Program-made: the position numbers and the translations under genes
Shown: positions 7,153-14,601 of the stretch, piece by piece
Position numbering within the stretch: position 1 is the stretch's first letter
Layout of the letters: the number at the start of each line of letters is the position of its first letter
Notes under the pieces: model-generated
What the model was told of the DNA's origin: nothing
Database searches by the model: none
Seen by the model: the letters and a program-made list of their open reading frames with translations, nothing else
Source of the DNA: Anaerolineae bacterium
GTDB lineage: Bacteria; Chloroflexota; Anaerolineae; Anaerolineales; Villigracilaceae
DNA length: 43,031 nucleotides
Assembly (NCBI GenBank): GCA_017303655.1
Contig: JAFLCE010000027.1
Location: 1 to 43,031 of the forward strand
Direction of reading: 5' to 3'

Positions 7153-7485
7153 ATGAAAACATTCGTGATACTTTTCTTCGCTATTTTGAGTGAGGTCATT
7201 GCCACATCCTCCCTGAAATATTCAGAAGGGTTTACCAAACCCATCCCCAGTATCATCGTTGCTGTAGGGTACGGATTATCCTTCTATCTTTTATCCATCG
7301 CTTTAAAAACCATGCCCATCGGCGTCGCGTATGCCATTTGGTCCGGCGTGGGGTTGGTGCTGACCGTCATCGCAGGAATCATCCTTTGGCGCGAAACACT
7401 GGACTGGGCAAAGGTCACCGGTATCGCACTTATCCTTGCAGGCATCGTACTCATCAACGTCTTCTCAAAATCAGCAACACATTAA
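7153..7485 (+). CDS. Small multidrug resistance (SMR/EmrE-like) transporter
   Basis: The protein is 110 aa with four transmembrane segments, the exact SMR size. E14 in the first helix (LFFAILSEVIATSSLK) is the conserved carboxylate that binds protons and cationic substrate. The GVAYAIWSGVG motif of helix 3 and the W-R-E-x-L loop before helix 4 are also present. It should work as an antiparallel dimer exporting quaternary ammonium or guanidinium-type cations in exchange for protons. The presence of the GVAYAIWSG motif does not separate drug exporters from guanidinium exporters. It lies 6 nt after the MazG-like gene and ends in a strong bidirectional terminator. Confidence 0.93.
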   Translation: MKTFVILFFAILSEVIATSSLKYSEGFTKPIPSIIVAVGYGLSFYLLSIALKTMPIGVAYAIWSGVGLVLTVIAGIILWRETLDWAKVTGIALILAGIVLINVFSKSATH

Positions 7486-7528
7486 ATCAAAAAGAGGCAG
7501 ATGTGTAAAATCTGCCTCTTTTTGATTT
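7484..7528. terminator. Bidirectional terminator with a 19-bp perfect stem
   Basis: Arms 7484-7502 and 7510-7528 are perfect complements with A and T runs at the base, loop 7503-7509. It serves the SMR gene on the plus strand and the DUF2306-like gene on the minus strand; both stop codons lie at its edges. Confidence 0.9.
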
Positions 7529-8060
7529 AACTACAAGATTCTCTTTTCAATCGCCACGCCGTCATCCAACTCACACCGGCATCGTCAAAACGTTGAACTT
7601 GTTTATCGAAGCGATATCTTCCGCGTCCGCGCACGATAAAGACGCCACCGATCATAAACACAAGCATCGAACCCGCTAAGACCACTCCCAAAAACGGTGA
7701 CGAGGGCATACGTGTTAACACTTCTGAAACCGCGGCAGCCACCAAACCAACATACGACCAGTTCATGAATTCATAATGCAATTCCAGCCAGCCCTTGCGT
7801 GGATAGCGCAAAAACGCTGGGACGAATCCTGCGATCAATGTGATGAAACTGGCAATGGCAGCGCCATGAAACGGACCGAAATGCCCCGTGAGCCGGTAAA
7901 TAAAAAATGCTGAGATGTTCAAGCCAAGCATGTTGAAGAAATACGCATATCCCACTGTTCGATGCAGTCGTGTACCTTTACGCGCAAGCACCACCCACAA
8001 GCCAAACACCAGCGCCGAAACCGAAGCGATAATATGAAATGTAGCAGCAAACTGAAGCAT
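7527..8060 (-). CDS. DUF2306-like four-helix membrane protein
   Basis: This 177-aa protein has four predicted membrane helices. Two conserved-looking His-containing stretches occur: FHIIASVSALVFGLWVVLARKGTRLHRTVGYAY near the N terminus and LHYEFMNWSYVGLVAAAVSEV in the middle. The pattern of an initial H in helix 1, the K/RGT-x-x-HR loop and a later HxxxMNW is that of the DUF2306 family, whose function is unknown; the His residues suggest heme or metal binding. A perfect AAAGGAG precedes the ATG. A second, longer DUF2306 protein is encoded at 13175-13819. Confidence 0.8.
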   Translation of the reverse strand: MLQFAATFHIIASVSALVFGLWVVLARKGTRLHRTVGYAYFFNMLGLNISAFFIYRLTGHFGPFHGAAIASFITLIAGFVPAFLRYPRKGWLELHYEFMNWSYVGLVAAAVSEVLTRMPSSPFLGVVLAGSMLVFMIGGVFIVRGRGRYRFDKQVQRFDDAGVSWMTAWRLKRESCS

Positions 8061-8130
8061 GTCAACTCCTTTGTGAAGGCTGCATCATATGCCGAATCAA
8101 AAAGGAACGCACCCTGCCGGAGGATGATTT

Positions 8131-8976
8131 TTATCTCACCACAGGATTGCCCGAATCCGCCGCGCCCCATTCCGTCCACGAACCATCATAGACAGCGAGA
8201 TCTTTATGCCCCGCCTGTTCCGCCGCCAACGCAAGAATGCAAGCCGTGACTCCTGTGCCGCAGCTAAAGATCAATTTTTTATTTTGATATTGCGCGAACA
8301 TCTCACGCAAAAGCGCAGGGGATTTCATTACGCCGTTGGTTTGAGTCTCACCAAAAGGCAGGTTGACAGCGCCGGGCATATGTCCGCCTCTCAACCCTGC
8401 GCGCGGCTCTTTTTCTTGACCTGCGAATCGTCCCGCTGACCGGGCATCCATCACGCTGAAAGCGGAGTCGTTCAAGGCGTGGGTCACGGTATGAGAGTCA
8501 ACGAACAACCCCGGGCGCGGATGTGAAGCGAAGTCTCCGCGTGATTTCGGAGTCGCGAGAGTCGCAATCGTTTCGTATCCGGCATTCATCCATGCAGGCA
8601 AGCCACCATCAAGCACCGCCACGTTAGCATGCCCCATCGCGCGGAACATCCACCACGCGCGCGGGCTGGCATACACGCCAACGTTGTCGTACACGACAAT
8701 GGCGCTGTCTTTGTGGATACCCATCTTTTGCATTTCTTCGGTAAAGAATTCGGGCGTGGGCATCATGTGCGGCAGGGACGTGTTGTGGTCTTTGATCTCG
8801 TTATCGTAATCAAAGCGCAGCGAGCCGGGTATGTAGGTGGGCGTAGTCGGTTCAGAGACACCGATATTCGTCACCGGTTTCATGCTGGCATCAAGGATGA
8901 TGAGATTTTCTGCCGCAAGATTCTCGGCCAGGAATTGTGGAGAGATGAGTGAGTTGGTTAATGTGATGTGAGACAT
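8131..8976 (-). CDS. sseA: 3-Mercaptopyruvate/thiosulfate sulfurtransferase (two rhodanese domains)
   Basis: The 281-aa enzyme has an inactive N-terminal rhodanese domain (about 10-140, containing VVYDNVGVYASPRAWWMFR) and an active C-terminal one (about 155-281). The catalytic loop is CGTGVTA with C239; this form (CG[ST]GVTA) is typical of mercaptopyruvate sulfurtransferases rather than thiosulfate-type rhodaneses. It transfers sulfur to cyanide or thiols as part of cysteine breakdown and sulfide/persulfide metabolism in the cytoplasm. GAGGAACCT upstream supports the start. It reads in the same direction as the DUF2306-like gene, 70 nt apart. Confidence 0.9.
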   Translation of the reverse strand: MSHITLTNSLISPQFLAENLAAENLIILDASMKPVTNIGVSEPTTPTYIPGSLRFDYDNEIKDHNTSLPHMMPTPEFFTEEMQKMGIHKDSAIVVYDNVGVYASPRAWWMFRAMGHANVAVLDGGLPAWMNAGYETIATLATPKSRGDFASHPRPGLFVDSHTVTHALNDSAFSVMDARSAGRFAGQEKEPRAGLRGGHMPGAVNLPFGETQTNGVMKSPALLREMFAQYQNKKLIFSCGTGVTACILALAAEQAGHKDLAVYDGSWTEWGAADSGNPVVR

Positions 8977-9011
8977 AGGTTCCTCTTAGGGCTGTTTCTT
9001 AAAGGCTCTTT

Positions 9012-9083
9012 TACCACGGAGGACACAGGGATCACGGAGAAATCTTAAAAAAACTCTGTGGTCTCCGTGTCCTCTGTGGTGTA
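9012..9083. repeat. Imperfect palindrome of the ACCACGGAGGACAC type
   Basis: The left arm (TACCACGGAGGACACAGGG...CACGGAG) and right arm (CTCTGTGGTCTCCGTGTCC...GTGTA) are near-complementary around an A-rich centre. This kind of sequence is, as far as I know, widespread in environmental bacterial genomes. It lies between two minus-strand genes. Confidence 0.75.
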
Positions 9084-9093
9084 TGCTTTTCTC

Positions 9094-10344
9094 TTATGTT
9101 GCAGTGGCGAATAGACACTTAAGGTATGCGCCTTCTTTATATTTTATTGGATGATCCAACGCGTGACCAGTACGTTCAATTTCCTCCAGCGGACGGCCCG
9201 TCTCACGAGCAGACTGATGAATGGCGTCGAAAAATTCAACGGTGCTGACACGGCTGGAGCAAGAGGCTTGCACAAGAATGCCACCGCGCTTTAATACGTC
9301 GAGTCCTAAATGTGTTAGACGGCGATAGGCAGCCAACGCGGGTTCGACCTGTGATTGATTCTGCGCGAACATGGGCGGATCAAGAATGACGATATCGAAC
9401 AGACGACCCGATGTTTTCATTTGCGCAAGCGCTTCAAAGGCATCTTGATCAAGCGTTTCAAATTTTGCATTTTTTACATTTGGCTTGTTTTGATTATGTT
9501 TAATGTTTCGTAACGTGGCTTGTGCGGCAGGCGTACTAAAGTCCACGCTGACAACTTCTTTGGCACCGCCATCGGCTGCATACAATGAAAAGCCGCCGGT
9601 GTAGGAAAAAACATTCAGGACCGACTTGCCTTTGGAAAGTTCACGCACACGCTCGCGGTTCTCACGCTGGTCGAGGAAGAAGCCGGTCTTTTGCCCGTTG
9701 ATGGGATCACACTCAAAGGTGAGACCATTTTCCTTGAACAGGATCAAGTTATCGGGAGTCGGAGGCGTAAGCGTCATGCCGTCGCTGAGACCGTGTAAAT
9801 ACTCCGCTTGTTTGTTGAGCGAGCGGTTGAGTCTTAATATCAAACGATTAAATTGTTGCGTTTGTTGCAAGGCAGTGCAAACATCTTTGAGGTGCGGAAC
9901 CCAGGCGGGCGAATAAATTTTGAGGACGAAGGTTTCGGCGTAGCGGTCGATGACCAGACCGGGCAGTCCATCATTCTCGCCGTGGATGAGACGATAGCCG
10001 TTGGTCTCTTGTTCTTTGAGCGGCGCACGGATGGCATCGGCTGTTCTTATTTTTTCATAGAACCAATTCGTGTCAATTGTAGCGGGTTTTATCTTTTGCA
10101 GAACACGCACACGGATGGGCGAAGTGGGGTCGTATAAGCCAACGCCAAGGAAATGGCGTTTGTCATCGAAGATGACGGCAAGGTCACCGGGCGCGCCTTC
10201 GTGACTTTGCTCGGTAATGGACTGATCGAATATCCAGGGATGTCCCTGTTTGAGGGCGCGTTCGGCGGGCGAAGTGATTCGCAATGCAATACGTTGCGAG
10301 GATGGGCTTGGCAGTTGCGAAAGTGCGGCGGGAAGTTCTGTCAT
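9094..10344 (-). CDS. rlmI: 23S rRNA (cytosine-C5) methyltransferase, RlmI type
   Basis: The 416-aa product has an N-terminal PUA domain (about 15-90, with HPWIFDQSI), a middle EEHEE-like domain (about 95-190, GLPGLVIDRYAETF) and a C-terminal Rossmann methyltransferase. The SAM-binding motif is VLNVFSYTGGFSLYAA, motif IV is VILDPPMF and the catalytic Cys lies in VQASCSS. RlmI methylates C1962 of 23S rRNA in E. coli. An in-frame upstream Met (10425) exists, but the extra 27 codons run through a terminator hairpin belonging to the previous gene. The ATG at 10342-10344 is therefore taken as the start, although its ribosome site is weak. Confidence 0.93.
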   Translation of the reverse strand: MTELPAALSQLPSPSSQRIALRITSPAERALKQGHPWIFDQSITEQSHEGAPGDLAVIFDDKRHFLGVGLYDPTSPIRVRVLQKIKPATIDTNWFYEKIRTADAIRAPLKEQETNGYRLIHGENDGLPGLVIDRYAETFVLKIYSPAWVPHLKDVCTALQQTQQFNRLILRLNRSLNKQAEYLHGLSDGMTLTPPTPDNLILFKENGLTFECDPINGQKTGFFLDQRENRERVRELSKGKSVLNVFSYTGGFSLYAADGGAKEVVSVDFSTPAAQATLRNIKHNQNKPNVKNAKFETLDQDAFEALAQMKTSGRLFDIVILDPPMFAQNQSQVEPALAAYRRLTHLGLDVLKRGGILVQASCSSRVSTVEFFDAIHQSARETGRPLEEIERTGHALDHPIKYKEGAYLKCLFATAT

Positions 10345-10385
10345 TGAGGTTGCAAGTATCTTACTATAACTCAGCCGGTCTTCAT

Positions 10386-10422
10386 AAAAAGACAAGCCGC
10401 ATCTTTGCAGGTACGGCTTGTC
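10386..10422 (-). terminator. Rho-independent terminator of phzF
   Basis: On the minus strand GACAAGCCG and CGGCTTGTC (10391-10399 and 10414-10422) form a 9-bp stem followed by five T residues. Its position between phzF and rlmI also argues against the upstream rlmI start. Confidence 0.85.
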
Positions 10423-10452
10423 CATCGTCCATGGTCAATTATCCACGGTCTA
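10420..10452. repeat. Copy of the GGACGATGGAC/ATTGACCAT repeat
   Basis: On the minus strand this reads GTGGATAATTGACCATGG followed by ACGATGGAC. The words are shared with the copies at 28411-28464 and 30512-30541. The phzF stop codon lies at its edge (10450-10452). Confidence 0.7.
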
Positions 10453-11280
10453 CTCGATATGCCGCACTTCACCACTGACCGAAATACTCTCGCCAACTTT
10501 TGATGTGAACGAAACATTTAAGCGCGAAGGCACGCCCATATCTTCACCTTGCAAGATGGTGAACGTTTTCGTGCCCTGCCAGTTAATATCGCGCAAATAC
10601 CCCGCCAAGGCTGCCGCGGCTGCGCCGGTTGCCGGGTCTTCATAGACTCCGCCTGCCGCGAAGGGATTGCGCGAATGAATGACCGAATCCGATTCTTGCC
10701 ATAACAAACTGATGGTGACCAGATTCTGCTCCGCCATCAGCGCGCGGACTTCGTCGAATGGATATTTCATGTCCGCGAGAGTCTGGCGTTCCTTAAAAAA
10801 AATGATTAAGTGAGTTGCTCCCGCTCCCGCAATGCGGACGGGGAAGCGCGCATCCAGTTGGTCTTTTGTTAAATTGAATGCGGCAAGGATTCGGTCTGCA
10901 TATTCCTGTGGCGCATCTTTCGACCAGGTCTCTGGGGATTGCAAGGTAGCAGACATCCCCAAGCTTGATTTTTTCGCACTGACGCTGATCGTGCTGTTAT
11001 TGAGAATTAGGTTATATGTCCCTTCGCCAAAGCGTTCACCAAGGGCTGCGCCTAACGCAATGGTGGCATGACCACAAAACGGAACTTCCAACTCCGGCGC
11101 AAAATAACGGACTCTCCAGCCGTCATTTTGTTTTACGAGAAATGCCGTCTCCGAATAGCCAACTTCCTTTGCGATGGACATCATCTCTTCAGCAGAGGGC
11201 ATCGAGTCATAGAAAGCGACTCCGGCGGGGTTGCCGCCAAGTCCGTTCTGGGAAAAGGCGGCGAGTTTTAGGATAGTCAT
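10450..11280 (-). CDS. PhzF-family isomerase/epimerase-like protein
   Basis: The 276-aa protein has the two-lobed diaminopimelate-epimerase-like fold of the PhzF family: GLGGNPAGV at the N terminus, catalytic-type E44 in YSETAF, the PFCGHATIALGA stretch of the first lobe, and the DPATGAAAAALAGYL phosphate/anion loop in the second lobe. PhzF isomerises a dihydroanthranilate in phenazine synthesis, but most homologues lie outside phenazine clusters, as here, and their substrate is unknown. GGAG precedes the ATG. A truncated copy of its 5' end is found at 11890-11970. Confidence 0.9.
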   Translation of the reverse strand: MTILKLAAFSQNGLGGNPAGVAFYDSMPSAEEMMSIAKEVGYSETAFLVKQNDGWRVRYFAPELEVPFCGHATIALGAALGERFGEGTYNLILNNSTISVSAKKSSLGMSATLQSPETWSKDAPQEYADRILAAFNLTKDQLDARFPVRIAGAGATHLIIFFKERQTLADMKYPFDEVRALMAEQNLVTISLLWQESDSVIHSRNPFAAGGVYEDPATGAAAAALAGYLRDINWQGTKTFTILQGEDMGVPSRLNVSFTSKVGESISVSGEVRHIE

Positions 11281-11296
11281 GAGTACTCCAAAATCA

Positions 11297-11791
11297 TTAT
11301 GAATCTCTTTTACTTTGCAAAAATCTGAATATCTCTTTTATTTCTTCTGAGGTGAAATATTTTTTGGACACCAATATCTCGGACCCGATAAATTCCACAA
11401 TAATATGTTTCTTCGTTTCATTAAATCTCGTCATAGCATTCCATGTATAGTCATTTCGAAAAACTCCACGAACATCAACAATAAAAGATTCTTCTAAAAA
11501 TGATATGCTTTCTGTAATAGTGTTACCTTGTTGAGAAAAAATCGCATTTAGTTTATTTCTCAACATAATGTAAGCTAGAAATTCTCCAAGCAAGCGAATT
11601 GCAAAAATTAAACTCCAAAAGCCACAAAGATATATTGCACCTCCAACATAACGGTTTTTATAATAAATCTCCAATCCTAGAATGATCAAAAAAGCAAGAA
11701 TGATAATTTGCGACTTGTGATCATTGTAAAAAAACAAAGCTGCCTTTTTATCTCTTGCATCACGGGTAATTATTTTTTGAATCGCACTCAT
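11297..11791 (-). CDS. YcxB-like membrane protein
   Basis: This 164-aa product has two hydrophobic segments (about 30-46 and 50-76). A C-terminal soluble domain follows, with alternating strands and a W in NDYTWNAMTRFNE, then HIIVEFIGSEILVSKKYFTSEEIKEIF. That order (W-containing strand, then a Lys-rich x-F-x-S/T-x-E-E ending) resembles the YcxB-like C-terminal domain. No function is known. The gene is clearly more AT-rich than its surroundings and sits between phzF and a phzF remnant, suggesting recent insertion. A short poor ribosome site precedes the ATG. Confidence 0.7.
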   Translation of the reverse strand: MSAIQKIITRDARDKKAALFFYNDHKSQIIILAFLIILGLEIYYKNRYVGGAIYLCGFWSLIFAIRLLGEFLAYIMLRNKLNAIFSQQGNTITESISFLEESFIVDVRGVFRNDYTWNAMTRFNETKKHIIVEFIGSEILVSKKYFTSEEIKEIFRFLQSKRDS

Positions 11792-11889
11792 GAGAACTCA
11801 CCTCACCTGCTGTATTGTTTTCATATTCCAACAAAGTCACACAAAATAATGCAGTATTATACTGCTCGAAATTTAAGCAGGTTATATTA

Positions 11890-11970
11890 TCAAAGCCGCG
11901 ATATTGCTTTGGCGCGGCTGCCACCGAGTCCGTTCTGGGAACAGGCGGCGAGTTTTAATACGTTCGTCAT
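11890..11970 (-). pseudogene. 5' remnant of a second phzF gene
   Basis: Reading from the ATG at 11970 the frame gives MTNVLKLAACSQNGLGGSRA and stops after 26 codons. The first 17 codons closely match the start of the intact phzF (MTILKLAAFSQNGLGGNPA), and DNA similarity includes the region before the ATG. A GGAGG ribosome site is preserved. The sequence then diverges. It is a truncated duplicate or the scar of an insertion at the phzF start. It lies inside an otherwise gene-free stretch (11792-12102) that shows nothing else except the LuxR promoter region. Confidence 0.8.
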
Positions 11971-12087
11971 GGTATACCTCCAAAGTTTTCAAGTAGTAAA
12001 CTGTTGCACACAATTGTAAACTTAAAACAAACAGACCGCAGTCTACCTATACATTATCCCTGCTCTTCCCTCTACAAAAAAATACGA

Positions 12088-12093
12088 TATGAT
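12088..12093 (+). promoter_or_regulatory. Possible -10 element (TATGAT) before the LuxR-type gene
   Basis: TATGAT lies 9 nt before the ATG at 12103 and no Shine-Dalgarno sequence is visible, so a leaderless or nearly leaderless mRNA is possible. No good -35 is seen. Confidence 0.4.
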
Positions 12094-12102
12094 ATTTACA
12101 CC

Positions 12103-13032
12103 ATGGAAGACCTTCAAATCGCTTACTACTTTGCTGTGATCATGATCGGGTTTGCTGCACTTGCCATTTCAGGTTTTTGGGCAGTCAAGACTCAAGATGC
12201 CAGCCTGCGGAATTTTTGCATTCTCTACGCAGCCTTCACACTCATGCTCATACTCTCTGTGCTCATGAAATACCTGACTCTAAACGTCGAAAGTTTTTCT
12301 GGCAGGTCGTGGTATTTACTTTCCGGCATATGTCAGGTGGTCAACTACGGGGTTATCGTCGCCACCGCAAATTACTTCCTTGGGTTAAACCAAACACCCA
12401 CCAAAAAACGGATCGCAATCTTATTCTGGTCCACAATCTTGATCTTTATCGGTTTCATCTTTTCGCCCCTCAGCACCCGCCTGGACGACGCCCAAAACAT
12501 CATTCACCTTGAATCTGGTTTTCAGATTCTCAGCATCTGGTACCTGCTCTCATTCACCTATGCCATCGTTCTGGGTTTCACCGCCCTGCAACAAGCATGG
12601 AACACAGACAAACGAAACTTCACCCTCGGCTTGTTGATCTTCGCAACATTCGGCTATATAGAATCCCTACTTACCTTTTCGGAAAATCTGAGTACATCCA
12701 CTGTATCTCTCACCATCGAAAACGGATTGCTGTTCAGCTCGATCCCATACATGCTATACGGATTTTTCGTCATCCGCCACTTCCTGAGCTTCGCGCCTCC
12801 GACTCCCACTGAGGTGGATACACTTTCAGAAAGCTTTCTCTCCGCCCATGCCATCACCGACCGTGAACGCGAGATCATTTTAAAAGTCATCGAAGGCAAA
12901 AGCAATGCCACCATCGCCAGCGAGCTCTTTATTTCACTTGCCACGGTCAAGACCCATCTGCATAACATTTACACAAAGATCGGCGTAGAAAGCCGCTTCG
13001 ATCTGCTTGCCAGGGTCCGCTCTGCGAAATAG
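12103..13032 (+). CDS. Membrane-bound LuxR-family transcriptional regulator
   Basis: From the ATG at 12103 the protein is 309 aa. The N-terminal two thirds hold about seven transmembrane helices (from residue 6 to about 225). The C terminus (about 240-309) is a GerE/LuxR helix-turn-helix: ITDREREIILKVIEGKSN, ATIASELFISLATVKTHL and HNIYTKIGVESR. Thus a membrane sensor is fused directly to a DNA-binding domain with no kinase or receiver. An in-frame upstream Met (12004) is rejected because the extra residues are not membrane-like and would cross the promoter-like sequence. The following DUF2306 gene is the natural target; repeats that could be its operator lie at 13038-13083. Confidence 0.85.
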   Translation: MEDLQIAYYFAVIMIGFAALAISGFWAVKTQDASLRNFCILYAAFTLMLILSVLMKYLTLNVESFSGRSWYLLSGICQVVNYGVIVATANYFLGLNQTPTKKRIAILFWSTILIFIGFIFSPLSTRLDDAQNIIHLESGFQILSIWYLLSFTYAIVLGFTALQQAWNTDKRNFTLGLLIFATFGYIESLLTFSENLSTSTVSLTIENGLLFSSIPYMLYGFFVIRHFLSFAPPTPTEVDTLSESFLSAHAITDREREIILKVIEGKSNATIASELFISLATVKTHLHNIYTKIGVESRFDLLARVRSAK

Positions 13033-13037
13033 ACATC

Positions 13038-13083
13038 TACATCCAAAGTTGTAGGGGAAATCTAGAAAAATACATCCGAAGTT
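13038..13083. promoter_or_regulatory. Two direct repeats TACATCC(A/G)AAGTT, 33 bp apart
   Basis: TACATCCAAAGTT (13038-13050) and TACATCCGAAGTT (13071-13083) differ at one base and are spaced 33 bp start to start, about three turns of DNA. They lie between the LuxR-type gene and the DUF2306 gene and could be regulator binding sites. Confidence 0.5.
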
Positions 13084-13110
13084 CGATTTTCGATTCCACC
13101 TCCATACGAG

Positions 13111-13153
13111 ATGATAGGGAACAGGACGAGGTTCCACTCGTCCGCTATCTCAT
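13111..13153 (+). promoter_or_regulatory. Leader hairpin before the DUF2306 gene
   Basis: ATGATAG pairs imperfectly with CTATCTCAT, and inside it GGACGAG pairs exactly with CTCGTCC. The structure ends about 20 nt before the ATG at 13175, so it may be part of the 5' UTR or a binding site. Confidence 0.45.
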
Positions 13154-13174
13154 TGGTAAAAGGAAAAGAAGATC

Positions 13175-13819
13175 ATGCAAAATACAACCACTTTAGAAGC
13201 ACAACCGACCACCACCAAAAAGACCTCCAGTTGGAACAGGACTGGCTGGGGACTTATGTTCCTACTAGCTTTACTGTTATTTGTCATCGTCAGCCGCTAC
13301 CTCACACTCGACCCCGAAGTCTACTTTCCTGAGCAACGCGATGTCTACATTGCAAATACCGGCTTCCTGCTCATGCATATCGTCGGCTCCATGCTCGCCC
13401 TCCTCATCGGACCGTTCCAATTCCTTCCAAGAATCCGCACCGGGCGTTTTCTCAATGTCCACCGTTGGCTTGGGGGAATCTATCTGTTGGGAATTCTGAT
13501 CGGCGGCATTGGCGGACTCTACATGGCACAACTTGCTTACGGCGGAGTCGTCACTCACCTTGGTTTCAGCGCTCTTGCGCTCCTCTGGCTATTCAGCGGA
13601 TTTATGGCATATAAAACCATCCGCAAAAAACAACTCGAGATCCACCGAAAATGGATGACCATCAACTACGCTCTGACCTTTGCCGCTGTCACCTTGCGCC
13701 TTTGGCAAATCGTCTTCGGCATCAGCGGCTTGGACTTTCTCACTGGCTATCAGATCGTCTCATGGTTATGCTGGGTTCCCAACCTGCTCGTTGCACTCTG
13801 GATCATCAACCGCAAATAA
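13175..13819 (+). CDS. DUF2306 membrane protein
   Basis: The 214-aa protein has a short cytoplasmic N terminus and about six transmembrane helices. DUF2306 signatures are plain: LMHIVGSMLALLIGPFQFLP, the NVHRWLGGIYL loop and helix, and LEIHRKWMTINYALTFAAVT, each with a conserved His. The His pattern suggests heme or quinone-linked redox chemistry, which is not proven. AAAGGA lies about 10 nt before the ATG. It follows the membrane-bound LuxR regulator by 142 nt and is likely under its control. A strong terminator follows the gene. Confidence 0.85.
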   Translation: MQNTTTLEAQPTTTKKTSSWNRTGWGLMFLLALLLFVIVSRYLTLDPEVYFPEQRDVYIANTGFLLMHIVGSMLALLIGPFQFLPRIRTGRFLNVHRWLGGIYLLGILIGGIGGLYMAQLAYGGVVTHLGFSALALLWLFSGFMAYKTIRKKQLEIHRKWMTINYALTFAAVTLRLWQIVFGISGLDFLTGYQIVSWLCWVPNLLVALWIINRK

Positions 13820-13820
13820 A

Positions 13821-13861
13821 AAAAGGCAAGCCGCATCCATAAGGGATGCGGCTTGCCTTTT
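13821..13861. terminator. Bidirectional terminator, 18-bp stem
   Basis: AAAAGGCAAGCCGCATCC and its complement flank a 5-nt loop between the convergent DUF2306 gene and complex II operon 1. Confidence 0.9.
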
Positions 13862-13885
13862 CACTATCAACTATTCACTGTTCTA

Positions 13886-14593
13886 CTAATCGATCTTCCC
13901 CGTCACCATTGCCAACTTCAATTCACCGATGGCTTTCGTGATCTGAATCTCACGCGGACAGGCTTCGGTGCAGTTATACGCGGTATGACAGCGCACGGTA
14001 CCATCCGTCTCAGCGAGAACCATCAAACGCTGACTCGCGCCTTCGTCACGGCTGTCAAAGATAAAGCGATGAGCCGTCACAAACGCGGCGGGACCGAAGT
14101 ATTCATCGTTCGCCCAGAAGGACGGGCACGCCGATGTACACGCGCCGCACAAAATACACTTGGTCGACTCGTCAAAACGGGCGCGCTGTTCAGGCGACTG
14201 CAAGCGCTCGCGTCCATCTTCAGGCAGCGGCGACTCGTTGATGAGATACGGCAACATCTTCTTATAGTTATCGAAGAAGGGTTCCATATCCACGATCAAA
14301 TCTTTCTTGACCTTCATGCCCAACACCGGCTCGACGGTAATATTTTCGCCCACATCGCGCACAAGCGTCTTGCATGCCAAACGGTTACGACCATTGATGC
14401 GCATCGCATCCGAACCGCAGACGCCATGCGCACACGAACGGCGGAACGCCAACGCGCCGTCGGTCTTGCCCTTGATATGCTCAAGCACATCCAAAATGCG
14501 GTCATTCGGGTCGGCTTCGATTTTGTAGGTCACATAATTGCCGCGCTGGTCTTTCTCGGGGTTGTAACGGAAAACTTTGACTGTAACTTCCAT
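13886..14593 (-). CDS. sdhB: Complex II iron-sulfur subunit B (operon 1)
   Basis: The 235-aa subunit carries the three clusters of complex II. An N-terminal ferredoxin domain holds the [2Fe-2S] Cys residues (SCAHGVCGSDAM and a later LACKT). The C-terminal domain holds CILCGACTSACP for [4Fe-4S] and CHTAYNCTEACP for the [3Fe-4S] site and last [4Fe-4S] ligand. It passes electrons from the flavoprotein to the quinone. It is the last gene of the operon, 8 nt after sdhA; AGAGG precedes its ATG. Confidence 0.95.
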   Translation of the reverse strand: MEVTVKVFRYNPEKDQRGNYVTYKIEADPNDRILDVLEHIKGKTDGALAFRRSCAHGVCGSDAMRINGRNRLACKTLVRDVGENITVEPVLGMKVKKDLIVDMEPFFDNYKKMLPYLINESPLPEDGRERLQSPEQRARFDESTKCILCGACTSACPSFWANDEYFGPAAFVTAHRFIFDSRDEGASQRLMVLAETDGTVRCHTAYNCTEACPREIQITKAIGELKLAMVTGKID

Positions 14594-14601
14594 GTTAACC
14601 T

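Noticed and set aside
10345-10425. Longer N terminus for RlmI
   Set aside because: The extra codons run through the phzF terminator hairpin and repeat; the family N terminus begins near 10344.
10450-11280. PhzF as evidence of phenazine production
   Set aside because: No other phenazine gene is nearby; most PhzF-like proteins have other or unknown roles.
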